Positions 1 through 5,529 of a stretch of 5,529 nucleotides of DNA are shown here, piece by piece (positions within the stretch are counted from its first letter, which is position 1; each line of letters begins with the position of its first letter). This DNA comes from Allomuricauda sp. (lineage in GTDB: Bacteria; Bacteroidota; Bacteroidia; Flavobacteriales; Flavobacteriaceae): the NCBI GenBank assembly GCA_028289745.1, contig JANQOD010000094.1, forward strand, positions 1 to 5,529, written 5' to 3'. The position numbers and the translations under genes were made by a program. The notes below the pieces were generated by a model. That model saw only the letters and a list, made by a program, of their open reading frames with translations. It made no database searches and had not been told where the DNA came from.

Positions 1-4
1 AAAG

Positions 5-18
5 ATGATATATGTCAT
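5..18. promoter_or_regulatory. Putative CRP/FNR-type operator upstream of ccoS
   Basis: The sequence ATGATATATGTCAT is a 14-bp near-perfect palindrome with one mismatched pair. Its TGA-N6-TCA layout is the half-site spacing used by CRP/FNR-family regulators (compare TTGAT-N4-ATCAA of FNR). Its centre, between 11 and 12, lies about 41.5 nt before a start point near 53, as predicted from the -7-like element at 41-48; that is the classic class II activator position. The known control of cbb3 oxidases by oxygen-sensing FNR/FixK-type regulators makes this biologically sensible. The site is short and AT-rich, so a chance match is possible. The window edge also prevents me from seeing whether the site lies inside an upstream gene. 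Confidence 0.45.
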
Positions 19-33
19 TTTTTAGACCATTGG

Positions 34-49
34 GTAAAAGTAGTTTTAC
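34..49. repeat. Small perfect inverted repeat before ccoS
   Basis: GTAAAA (34-39) and TTTTAC (44-49) are perfect inverted copies separated by GTAG. The repeat covers the possible -7 element, so it could be an operator half-site pair or a weak hairpin. A 6-bp AT-rich stem is also within what chance would give. It is not followed by a T-run, so it is not a convincing terminator for an upstream gene. Confidence 0.3.
41..48 (+). promoter_or_regulatory. Possible Bacteroidota -7 promoter element for the cco operon
   Basis: TAGTTTTA matches the Bacteroidota sigma-factor -7 consensus TAnnTTTG at all defined positions except the final G. A clear TTTG at -33 is missing; only a T-run at 18-23 sits at about the right distance. 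A weak -33 element fits a promoter that depends on an activator bound at the upstream palindrome. The predicted start point near 53 would leave a leader of about 15 nt before ccoS. The element overlaps a small inverted repeat at 34-49. This is a motif-level inference only. Confidence 0.3.
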
Positions 50-67
50 GCGCAAATTCAGGTAGGT

Positions 68-259
68 ATGAGCGTCATTTATGTGTTGTTGGCCATCAGT
101 ATTACTGTCGCGGTCTTCTTTTTTGTGGCTTTTGTGCTATCTGTAAAGAGCGGCCAATATGACGATGCCTATACCCCATCGGTTCGTATGCTGTTTGAAG
201 ACGAACTGGTCAAAGACAAAACCGAAGAAGACGAACTAAATAAAAGTGAAAACCAATAA
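68..259 (+). CDS. ccoS: CcoS, cbb3 oxidase maturation protein
   Basis: This is a 63-residue single-span membrane protein of the CcoS/FixS family. CcoS is needed to obtain active cbb3 oxidase; in Rhodobacter capsulatus its loss leaves the oxidase without its CcoN cofactors. The sequence shows the family pattern: MSVIY at the N-terminus, a hydrophobic helix at about residues 4-25, then SGQYDDAYTPSVRMLFEDE (residues 28-46), which matches the conserved SGQ-[FY]-DD-x-x-[TS]P-x-x-R-[MI]-L-[FN]-D signature. The tail (about 47-63) is highly charged and probably cytoplasmic. The length is normal for the family. The ATG is supported by the start of homology at residue 1. The gene ends 2 nt before ccoNO, so the two are surely co-transcribed. 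No Shine-Dalgarno sequence of normal strength is seen, as is usual in Bacteroidota. Confidence 0.95.
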   Translation: MSVIYVLLAISITVAVFFFVAFVLSVKSGQYDDAYTPSVRMLFEDELVKDKTEEDELNKSENQ

Positions 260-261
260 TT

Positions 262-2463
262 ATGGAAGTACAGCAGTTTCATTACGATAATAAAATCGTA
301 CAAAAGTTCCTTTATGCCACAATACTCTGGGGTGTTGTCGGTATGCTGGTGGGCCTGCTATTGGCCTTTATGTTTTTGTTTCCCAACATTACCGATGGTA
401 TCTCATGGTTGAGTTTCGGTAGAATAAGGCCACTGCACACCAATGCCGTGATCTTTGCTTTTGTGGGGAATGCCATCTTTGCCGGGGTCTACTACTCATT
501 GCAACGGTTATTGAAGGCAAGAATGTTCAGCGATGCACTCAGCAATATCAATTTCTGGGGTTGGCAGCTGATCATCGTGGCCGCGGCCATTACTTTGCCG
601 TTGGGCATCACCACCTCAAAAGAATATGCCGAGCTTGAATGGCCCATTGATATTGCCATTGCTTTGATCTGGGTGGTATTTGGTTGGAACATGATCGGCA
701 CTATCTTAAAAAGAAGGCAGCGCCACCTGTATGTGGCCATATGGTTCTATCTCGCCACTTTTGTAACGGTGGCGGTACTGCATATTTTTAATAGTCTTGA
801 ACTACCGGTTTCTGCATTAAAGAGCTATTCGGTATATGCTGGGGTACAAGATGCCCTGGTACAGTGGTGGTACGGCCACAATGCAGTGGCCTTCTTCTTG
901 ACCACTCCCTTTTTGGGGCTTATGTACTACTTTGTGCCCAAGGCCGCCAATAGGCCCGTATATTCCTATAGACTTTCAATTGTACACTTCTGGTCGTTGA
1001 TCTTTATCTATATCTGGGCAGGACCGCACCACCTGCTGTATTCTTCTTTGCCCGATTGGGCTCAGAATTTGGGTGTGGTCTTCTCTGTAATGTTGATAGC
1101 CCCCTCTTGGGGTGGTATGATCAACGGTCTGTTGACATTGCGCGGCGTATGGGATAAAGTGCGAACCGACCCTGTGTTGAAGTTCATGGTCGTCGCCATT
1201 ACCGGTTATGGTATGGCCACCTTTGAAGGGCCAATGCTATCGCTTAAAAATGTGAATGCCATTGCACACTTCAGTGACTGGATCATCGCCCACGTACACG
1301 TAGGGGCCTTGGCATGGAACGGTTTCTTGACATTTGGTATGATCTATTGGCTCGTGCCCAGAATGTTCAAGACTACCTTGCATTCAAAGGGCTTGGCCAA
1401 TTTCCACTTTTGGATCGGTACCTTGGGTATTGTGCTCTATGCCTTGCCGATGTACGTGGCCGGTTTTACACAGGCTTTGATGTGGAAAGATTTCAACCCA
1501 GATGGCAGCTTGGTGTATGGTAACTTTTTGGAGACCGTAGAGCAGATCATCCCCATGTACTGGATGCGGGCCATAGGAGGTACGCTTTACATCGTGGGTA
1601 TGTTGATTTTGGTGTACAATATCGTGCTGACCATTAGAAAGGGAAGCGCCGTAGAAGATGAATTGGCCGAGGCACCTGCTTTGACCCGTGTGACCAAGAA
1701 AAGAACCGCTGGCGAAACCTTGCACAATTGGTTGGAAAGAAGACCGATTCAAATGACCATTTGGGCGACCATAGCCATTTTGATCGGCGGTATCGTTCAA
1801 ATCGTGCCCACCATTTTGGTGAAATCAAACATTCCGACCATCACCAGTGTGAAGCCCTATACACCCCTTGAACTAGAAGGGCGCGACCTCTACATACGCG
1901 AGGGCTGTGTGGGTTGCCACTCACAGATGATACGACCCTTTAGAAGCGAGGTAGAACGTTATGGTGAATATGCCAAAGCCGGTGAGTTTGTCTATGACCA
2001 CCCATTTCTATGGGGCAGTAAACGTACTGGTCCCGATCTGCTCCGTATCGGTGGAAAATACTCTGACAACTGGCACCTGAACCACATGTTGGATCCGCAA
2101 AGCACCTCTGCAGGTTCAATAATGCCGGCGTATCAGTGGTTGGTAAGAAATGAACATGATAGGAGTGCGGTCGAAGCTAAGATGCGCACCATGGTCAAAT
2201 TGGGTGTGCCGTACACCGATGAAGACATTGCCAACGCACAACAATCGATGGCCGAACAGGCAGAGCAGATTGAAAAGAACCTGTATTCAGATCCTGAGTT
2301 CGTGAGAACCTATGAGGCAGATAAAAAGTATGCACAGGAAAACGGCCAGGATTTTATAGAGATGCGCGATCGCGAGATCGTGGCGTTGATTGCCTATCTA
2401 CAGCGTTTGGGCACCGATATCAAGGTGAAGGACACAGAAGAATTACTATCTCAAAACAAATAA
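262..2463 (+). CDS. ccoNO: CcoNO, fused catalytic and mono-heme c subunits of cbb3 oxidase
   Basis: This 733-residue chain fuses the catalytic subunit CcoN (about 1-480) with the membrane-anchored cytochrome c subunit CcoO (about 490-733). The CcoN part is a multi-helix heme-copper oxidase. All expected ligands are visible and are offset by one from the Pseudomonas stutzeri numbering: H59 and H346 for heme b, H344 for heme b3, and H206, H256 and H257 for CuB. Y250 fits the Tyr cross-linked to the CuB histidine. E121 in KEYAELEWPID matches the calcium-site Glu, and E322 lies in FEGP. The CcoO part has an anchor helix at about 498-520, the heme c motif CVGCH (C549, C552, H553) and the likely axial Met M621 in MPAYQWL. 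In most proteobacteria the two parts are separate genes. The CcoO part carries a charged insertion at about 660-700 before the terminal IVALIAYLQRLGT helix. The complex reduces O2 to water at high affinity and pumps protons. The stop lies 3 nt before ccoQ. Confidence 0.97.
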   Translation: MEVQQFHYDNKIVQKFLYATILWGVVGMLVGLLLAFMFLFPNITDGISWLSFGRIRPLHTNAVIFAFVGNAIFAGVYYSLQRLLKARMFSDALSNINFWGWQLIIVAAAITLPLGITTSKEYAELEWPIDIAIALIWVVFGWNMIGTILKRRQRHLYVAIWFYLATFVTVAVLHIFNSLELPVSALKSYSVYAGVQDALVQWWYGHNAVAFFLTTPFLGLMYYFVPKAANRPVYSYRLSIVHFWSLIFIYIWAGPHHLLYSSLPDWAQNLGVVFSVMLIAPSWGGMINGLLTLRGVWDKVRTDPVLKFMVVAITGYGMATFEGPMLSLKNVNAIAHFSDWIIAHVHVGALAWNGFLTFGMIYWLVPRMFKTTLHSKGLANFHFWIGTLGIVLYALPMYVAGFTQALMWKDFNPDGSLVYGNFLETVEQIIPMYWMRAIGGTLYIVGMLILVYNIVLTIRKGSAVEDELAEAPALTRVTKKRTAGETLHNWLERRPIQMTIWATIAILIGGIVQIVPTILVKSNIPTITSVKPYTPLELEGRDLYIREGCVGCHSQMIRPFRSEVERYGEYAKAGEFVYDHPFLWGSKRTGPDLLRIGGKYSDNWHLNHMLDPQSTSAGSIMPAYQWLVRNEHDRSAVEAKMRTMVKLGVPYTDEDIANAQQSMAEQAEQIEKNLYSDPEFVRTYEADKKYAQENGQDFIEMRDREIVALIAYLQRLGTDIKVKDTEELLSQNK

Positions 2464-2466
2464 GAC

Positions 2467-2643
2467 ATGTTGAAATTCGTAAAAAACCATATGGAAAGCA
2501 TCGAAGGTATAGCGACCTACCCGATGATATCATTGCTGATCTTCTTCGTGTTCTTTGCACTGTTGTTCTGGTGGGTGTTCACTGCCTCGAAGGCACATAT
2601 AAAAGAAATGGGTGAATTGCCCCTTGATAATGATAACCAATAA
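2467..2643 (+). CDS. ccoQ: CcoQ, small subunit of cbb3 oxidase
   Basis: This 58-residue ORF starts 3 nt after the ccoNO stop and ends 11 nt before ccoP, exactly where ccoQ lies in cco operons. The protein begins MLKFVKNHMESIEG. It then has a single hydrophobic helix (about residues 17-39, rich in Phe and Leu and ending FWWVF), followed by a short charged tail (AHIKEMGELPLDNDNQ). One helix plus a short polar tail and the position match the FixQ/CcoQ family, whose members stabilise the association of CcoP with CcoNO. CcoQ proteins diverge strongly, so the assignment rests on context, topology and the FWWVF helix end. Coding potential is supported by the tight spacing on both sides and the lack of any other sensible frame here. 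Confidence 0.88.
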   Translation: MLKFVKNHMESIEGIATYPMISLLIFFVFFALLFWWVFTASKAHIKEMGELPLDNDNQ

Positions 2644-2654
2644 AAAACAAGATT

Positions 2655-3611
2655 ATGATTTCTAGAATTCCATGGTGGATAAGGGTTCCGGTACTGTTCT
2701 TCATCATCTTCGGACTGATGGAATATTTTATCGATTCAGGTGATAAGCCGGCCTTTATCGAATATCCGATAACACAGTTTTTCTTGTTGATGGTGCTACT
2801 GATCTTGGTGGCCATTGAGTTGATCTTGCGTTCGATTGAGAATATTATGTTCAGAACACTCTCACCCGAGGCGCAAGAACGATATTTGGCGGCAAAGAAC
2901 AAGAAACCAGAGTATAAGTGGGTTGAGAACCTCAAAAGACGGTTGACCAGAAGTAAGTCGATCGAAAGAGAGGGCGAAATCATTTTAGATCACAATTATG
3001 ACGGTATTCGAGAGCTCGACAATGTCTTGCCGCCCTGGTGGGTCTATCTCTTCTACGTCACCATTATTTTTGGTGCGGTGTATTTGGCGCGTTTCCATAT
3101 AGTCGGTGATTATACCCAAGCAGAAGAATATGACCAAGAAGTTGCGGCGGCCAGAATAGCCATAGAAGAATACAAGAAAACGGCAAAAGACCTGGTCGAT
3201 GTAAATACTGTTGAATTGCTGACCGATGCTTCAGATCTGAGTGCGGGCGAGAAAATATTCACAGTGAACTGTGTCGTTTGCCATATGGCAGATGGCGGCG
3301 GTGGTATCGGGCCCAACCTGACCGATGAATACTGGATCTTGGGCGGTGGCATCAAAAATGTCTTCAATACCATTTCAGAAGGGGGTCGTGACGGTAAGGG
3401 AATGGTAGCTTGGAAAAACGTGTTGAAACCCGCCGAAATGGCCCAAGTGGCTAGTTATTTGTTGCAATTTCAAGGTACCACTCCCGCTAACCCGAAGGCA
3501 CCTGAAGGTGAAATATGGATAGATCCCGATGCACCGCAAGAGCCAGAAAATACGGAAGAAGAAACCCCGATTGAACAGGTTTCAGATTCTACCGATGTCG
3601 TAATGAATTAG
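2655..3611 (+). CDS. ccoP: CcoP, membrane-anchored cytochrome c subunit of cbb3 oxidase (single heme)
   Basis: This 318-residue subunit should take electrons from soluble or membrane cytochrome c and pass them to the CcoO heme. Two extra hydrophobic helices (about 8-25 and 37-59) come first. A basic cytoplasmic stretch (about 72-105) follows. Next is the FixP N-terminal signature YDGIRELDNVLPPWWVYLFY (residues 115-134), whose helix runs to about 146. The periplasmic part holds one cytochrome c domain with CVVCH (C206, C209, H210), IGPNL at 218-222 and the likely axial Met M250 in GKGMVAW. The tail (about 278-313) is rich in Pro, Glu and Asp. Classical proteobacterial CcoP has two CxxCH motifs; here there is only one, although the overall length is normal because the N-terminus is longer. 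The ATG follows ccoQ by 11 nt in an A-rich leader without a Shine-Dalgarno sequence. I infer that this is an intact lineage variant and not a truncation, since both the FixP anchor and a complete cytochrome fold are present. Confidence 0.95.
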   Translation: MISRIPWWIRVPVLFFIIFGLMEYFIDSGDKPAFIEYPITQFFLLMVLLILVAIELILRSIENIMFRTLSPEAQERYLAAKNKKPEYKWVENLKRRLTRSKSIEREGEIILDHNYDGIRELDNVLPPWWVYLFYVTIIFGAVYLARFHIVGDYTQAEEYDQEVAAARIAIEEYKKTAKDLVDVNTVELLTDASDLSAGEKIFTVNCVVCHMADGGGGIGPNLTDEYWILGGGIKNVFNTISEGGRDGKGMVAWKNVLKPAEMAQVASYLLQFQGTTPANPKAPEGEIWIDPDAPQEPENTEEETPIEQVSDSTDVVMN

Positions 3612-3615
3612 AAAT

Positions 3616-3639
3616 GTTCTTCCTCGATCGAGGAAGGAC
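3616..3639. repeat. Perfect palindrome / hairpin between ccoP and ccoG
   Basis: CTTCCTCGATCGAGGAAG (3619-3636) is a perfect 18-nt palindrome that begins 7 nt after the ccoP stop. As RNA the pairing extends outward to 3616 and 3639 with one G-U pair, giving a stem of about 10 bp closed by a GAUC loop. No T-run follows; the next bases are ACTGTAAAAAGG with reading past the stem. It is therefore not a standard intrinsic terminator. It may be an mRNA processing or 3'-end protecting hairpin, an attenuating stem, or a dyad operator for ccoG. The structure is certain; its role is not known. Confidence 0.6.
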
Positions 3640-3681
3640 TGTAAAAAGGCGGCCAAACAAAGGCGACTGCCCAAATTGCAA

Positions 3682-5091
3682 ATGGAAGAGAATTTTAGGG
3701 ATTCAATAGCGACAGTGACCGCCGAAGGCAAGCGAGCATGGATTTTTCCTAAAAAACCAAGTGGCCGATATTATGACTATAGAAAGCTGGTGAGCTATTT
3801 TCTATTGGGCTTCCTTTTTGCCGCTCCATTTGTAAAAATAAACGGCCATCAGTTTTTGATGTTCAACGTGCTGGAGCGTCGCTTCAATATCTTTGGATTT
3901 CCGTTTTGGCCACAAGACTTTCACCTGTTCGTCATTTCGATGATCATCGGGGTCATATTCATCGCCCTTTTTACAGTGGCTTTCGGAAGGATTTTTTGTG
4001 GATGGATATGCCCACAGACCATTTTTATGGAAATGATCTTTCGCCGCGTCGAGTATTGGATCGACGGTGACCGTGGGGCGCAGATGCGCCTTGATAAAGC
4101 TCCTTGGACAGCCAGAAAGATCAGAAAAAGGGTGTTGAAATGGATTATCTTTTTCATCATCTCCTTTTTGATCGCCAATGTTTTCTTGGCCTATCTTATC
4201 AGCAGTGATACGCTGATCAGGTACATCACCGATGGTCCGATGGCCCACTTGAGCACCATGGTATCGTTGTTGATATTTACTGCGGTATTCTATTTTGTCT
4301 TTGCGTGGTTCAGGGAACAGGTCTGTATCATCGCCTGCCCGTATGGTCGGTTACAGGGTGTTCTGCTTGATGATAAATCAATAGTTGTGGCCTATGACCA
4401 CAAACGGGGCGAGGGAGAGAACGGTAGAAAAAAATTTCGAAAACATGAAGACCGTGATGCGTTGGGCCATGGCGACTGTATCGACTGTTTTCAATGTGTC
4501 AATGTTTGCCCCACAGGTATTGACATTCGTAATGGCACCCAATTGGAATGTGTGAACTGTACGGCCTGCATTGACGAGTGCGACCATATCATGGAGAGTA
4601 TCGACAGGCCCAAAGGCTTGATCCGATATGCGAGCGAACAAGAGATCACCGATAAGAAAAAGTTTCGCTTTACGACCCGAATGAAAGGGTATACAGGGGT
4701 ATTGACGATCTTGATAGGGGTGTTGGTGGGCATGCTTTTTCTCAGAAATGAAATCGAGGCCAATATTCTCAGGTTGCCCGGGCAATTGTACGAGCGAAAA
4801 GAGAACAATATCATCAGCAATGTATATACTTACAAATTGGTCAACAAAACCACCAAAGACATCGATGATGTCAATTTTAAGCTGTTATCGCACAATGGTA
4901 CGATAAACATGGTCTCGCAAGACAGTTTTCAAGTACCTGCAGAGGCATTGGCAGAGGGTACTTTGTTCATTGAGATCAACAATTCGGCACTGAACGGTGA
5001 CAAAGACAAATTGAAGATAGGCATTTACAGCGGTAATGAACTGATAGAAACCACGGTGACACAATTTTTGGCACCGAGAAGTTATAACTAA
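3682..5091 (+). CDS. ccoG: CcoG (FixG/RdxA), iron-sulfur cupric reductase for cbb3 oxidase assembly
   Basis: CcoG is a membrane polyferredoxin that reduces Cu(II) to Cu(I), supplying copper for the CuB centre of CcoN. From the ATG at 3682 the protein has 469 residues, normal for the family. A TTG two codons earlier (3676) is open but is the less likely start. Five hydrophobic helices lie at about 31-55, 80-103, 151-174, 189-210 and 337-354. Between helices 2 and 3 is FCGWICPQT (C106, C110), and after helix 4 is VCIIACPYGR (C215, C219), the conserved CxxxC pairs of the family. A two-cluster ferredoxin domain follows: C266, C269, C272, C276-Pro, then C290, C293, C296, C300, giving two [4Fe-4S] sites. 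The C-terminal part (about 375-469) is the beta-rich Ig-like FixG domain. The gene stands 70 nt after ccoP behind a palindrome, so it may be expressed less than the structural genes or from its own promoter. Confidence 0.96.
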   Translation: MEENFRDSIATVTAEGKRAWIFPKKPSGRYYDYRKLVSYFLLGFLFAAPFVKINGHQFLMFNVLERRFNIFGFPFWPQDFHLFVISMIIGVIFIALFTVAFGRIFCGWICPQTIFMEMIFRRVEYWIDGDRGAQMRLDKAPWTARKIRKRVLKWIIFFIISFLIANVFLAYLISSDTLIRYITDGPMAHLSTMVSLLIFTAVFYFVFAWFREQVCIIACPYGRLQGVLLDDKSIVVAYDHKRGEGENGRKKFRKHEDRDALGHGDCIDCFQCVNVCPTGIDIRNGTQLECVNCTACIDECDHIMESIDRPKGLIRYASEQEITDKKKFRFTTRMKGYTGVLTILIGVLVGMLFLRNEIEANILRLPGQLYERKENNIISNVYTYKLVNKTTKDIDDVNFKLLSHNGTINMVSQDSFQVPAEALAEGTLFIEINNSALNGDKDKLKIGIYSGNELIETTVTQFLAPRSYN

Positions 5092-5108
5092 TCGCGGGGT
5101 ATGAACCG

Positions 5109-5128
5109 ATCTACCGTATCGAGTAGAT
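5109..5128. repeat. Short hairpin between ccoG and ccoH
   Basis: ATCTAC (5109-5114) and GTAGAT (5123-5128) are perfect inverted copies around an 8-nt loop. Inside the loop CG/CG can pair further with one bulged A. It lies 17 nt after the ccoG stop in a 68-nt gap. No T-run follows (the next bases are TATCTTACTTCG), so a terminator is unlikely. A stem this short can arise by chance; its parallel position to the stronger palindrome after ccoP is the main reason to list it. Confidence 0.35.
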
Positions 5129-5159
5129 TATCTTACTTCGTCAACAATAGATAAGAAAT

Positions 5160-5529
5160 ATGAGAATTAATTGGGGAACAGCGATCGTTCTGGCATTTAT
5201 AGGGTTTATCGCCTTTATCATGTATTTCGTAATACGAATGAACATTGATGATCGGGCCAATCACGATTTGGTGACTGATGAGTATTACAAAAAAGAACTA
5301 GCCTATCAAGAAGAGATCGATCAAGCCAATGAAGCGATAAAAATGGATGCAGTGCTCAAAATCGAGAAAACCACCGATGGCTTTTTGGTAAGGTTCCCTG
5401 AACAATTCGATCCCAAAGATATCACTGGTGAAGTGTCCCTCTATAGACCGTCGAACAGGCATTTGGATTTTAACTTTCCTATAAGTTTGTCCAATACACA
5501 TTTGCTCATACCTGACAATCGCCTGCTAG
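5160..5529 (+). CDS. ccoH: CcoH (FixH), cbb3 oxidase assembly protein, 3' end outside window
   Basis: An ATG at 5160 opens a frame that stays open to the window end, giving 123 codons plus one base; most of the protein is present, since FixH proteins are about 150 residues long. It starts MRINWGTAIV, with one membrane helix at about residues 7-26, followed by a conserved-looking FixH segment LVTDEYYKKELAYQEEID (37-54). The rest is a predicted periplasmic, beta-rich domain (about 63-123: VLKIEKTTDGFLVRFP, then EVSLYRPSNR, then DFNFPISL). CcoH is a single-span protein that stays with the oxidase during assembly and is needed for its stability. It follows ccoG by 68 nt, in the usual cco order. 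The leader AGATAAGAAAT is A-rich without a Shine-Dalgarno sequence. No internal stop is seen, so the missing end reflects only the window border. Confidence 0.92.
   Translation, partial: MRINWGTAIVLAFIGFIAFIMYFVIRMNIDDRANHDLVTDEYYKKELAYQEEIDQANEAIKMDAVLKIEKTTDGFLVRFPEQFDPKDITGEVSLYRPSNRHLDFNFPISLSNTHLLIPDNRLL

Noticed and set aside
2..25. Short open stretch in frame 2 ending in TAG (KMIYVIF-stop), which could be the end of an upstream gene such as ccoI
   Set aside because: Seven residues show no recognisable family signature, and another frame also has a stop at 6-8, so the true end of the upstream gene cannot be determined.
1..162. Frame 1 open from the window edge to the TGA at 160-162
   Set aside because: It overlaps most of the first half of ccoS, has a cysteine- and histidine-rich composition typical of an out-of-frame reading, and resembles no known family.
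1384..1800. 138-codon reverse-strand frame inside ccoNO
   Set aside because: It lies wholly antisense to a well-supported conserved gene, and its composition (rich in His, Gln and Gly) is typical of shadow reading.
2365..2374. CGCGATCGCG palindrome inside ccoNO
   Set aside because: It encodes conserved-frame residues (MRDRE) in the CcoO part and occurs once only, so it is best seen as coincidence of codon choice.
2579..2983. 134-codon reverse-strand frame across ccoQ and ccoP
   Set aside because: It is antisense to the end of ccoQ and the conserved start of ccoP, with no recognisable domain and no sign of its own promoter.
3676..3681. TTG start two codons upstream for ccoG
   Set aside because: An ATG two codons later fits the expected family N-terminus, and no ribosome binding site favours the TTG.
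3802..4248. 148-codon reverse-strand frame inside ccoG
   Set aside because: It is antisense to the CcoG membrane helices and CGWICP motif; its composition is the polar mirror of a hydrophobic gene.
4378..4820. Two overlapping reverse-strand frames opposite the CcoG ferredoxin domain
   Set aside because: Both are explained as shadows of the conserved cysteine-rich coding sequence on the + strand.
5101..5154. 17-codon ORF (MNRSTVSSRLSYFVNNR) in the ccoG-ccoH gap
   Set aside because: It is too short to distinguish from chance, has no family resemblance and overlaps the hairpin; a leader peptide is conceivable but unsupported.
1..5529. Search for mobile elements, CRISPR arrays, RNA genes or an unknown system
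   Set aside because: No transposase, terminal inverted repeats, regular direct repeats or tRNA-like folds were seen; the window is almost fully accounted for by the cco operon.

Overview
The window is one co-oriented gene cluster on the + strand encoding a cbb3-type (C-family heme-copper) cytochrome c oxidase and its assembly factors. The order is ccoS, ccoNO (fused), ccoQ, ccoP, ccoG and ccoH (cut off by the window end). The host is most likely a member of the Bacteroidota, probably a marine-type Flavobacteriaceae. The evidence is the fused CcoN-CcoO chain, the single-heme CcoP with extra N-terminal membrane helices, the lack of Shine-Dalgarno sequences in front of the genes (short A-rich leaders instead), and a moderate G+C content judged by eye. 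The genus cannot be named from the sequence.

Layout: positions 1-67 are non-coding or the tail of an unseen upstream gene. They carry a TGA-N6-TCA near-palindrome of CRP/FNR type and a possible Bacteroidota -7 element just before ccoS. ccoS (68-259), ccoNO (262-2463), ccoQ (2467-2643) and ccoP (2655-3611) are packed with gaps of only 2, 3 and 11 nt. ccoQ is only 58 codons long and easy to miss. A 70-nt gap with a perfect 18-nt palindrome separates ccoP from ccoG (3682-5091). A 68-nt gap with a weaker hairpin separates ccoG from ccoH (5160 to the window end).

How the genes work together: CcoNO and CcoP form the membrane oxidase. Electrons from a periplasmic cytochrome c pass through the c-type hemes of CcoP and of the CcoO part to heme b and then to the heme b3-CuB site in the CcoN part, where O2 is reduced to water with proton pumping. 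CcoQ is the small stabilising subunit. CcoS, CcoG and CcoH are maturation factors: CcoG handles copper reduction for CuB, and CcoS and CcoH support cofactor insertion and complex stability. The copper exporter CcoI, often encoded next to ccoS, is not visible here but may lie just upstream. The operon is expected to serve respiration at low oxygen.

I found no mobile element, CRISPR array, tRNA, rRNA or novel system. All long reverse-strand open frames are shadows of the cco genes. The points worth a second look are the putative FNR-type promoter, the single-heme five-domain-style CcoP, the insertion in the CcoO part, and the two intergenic hairpins that separate structural from assembly genes.
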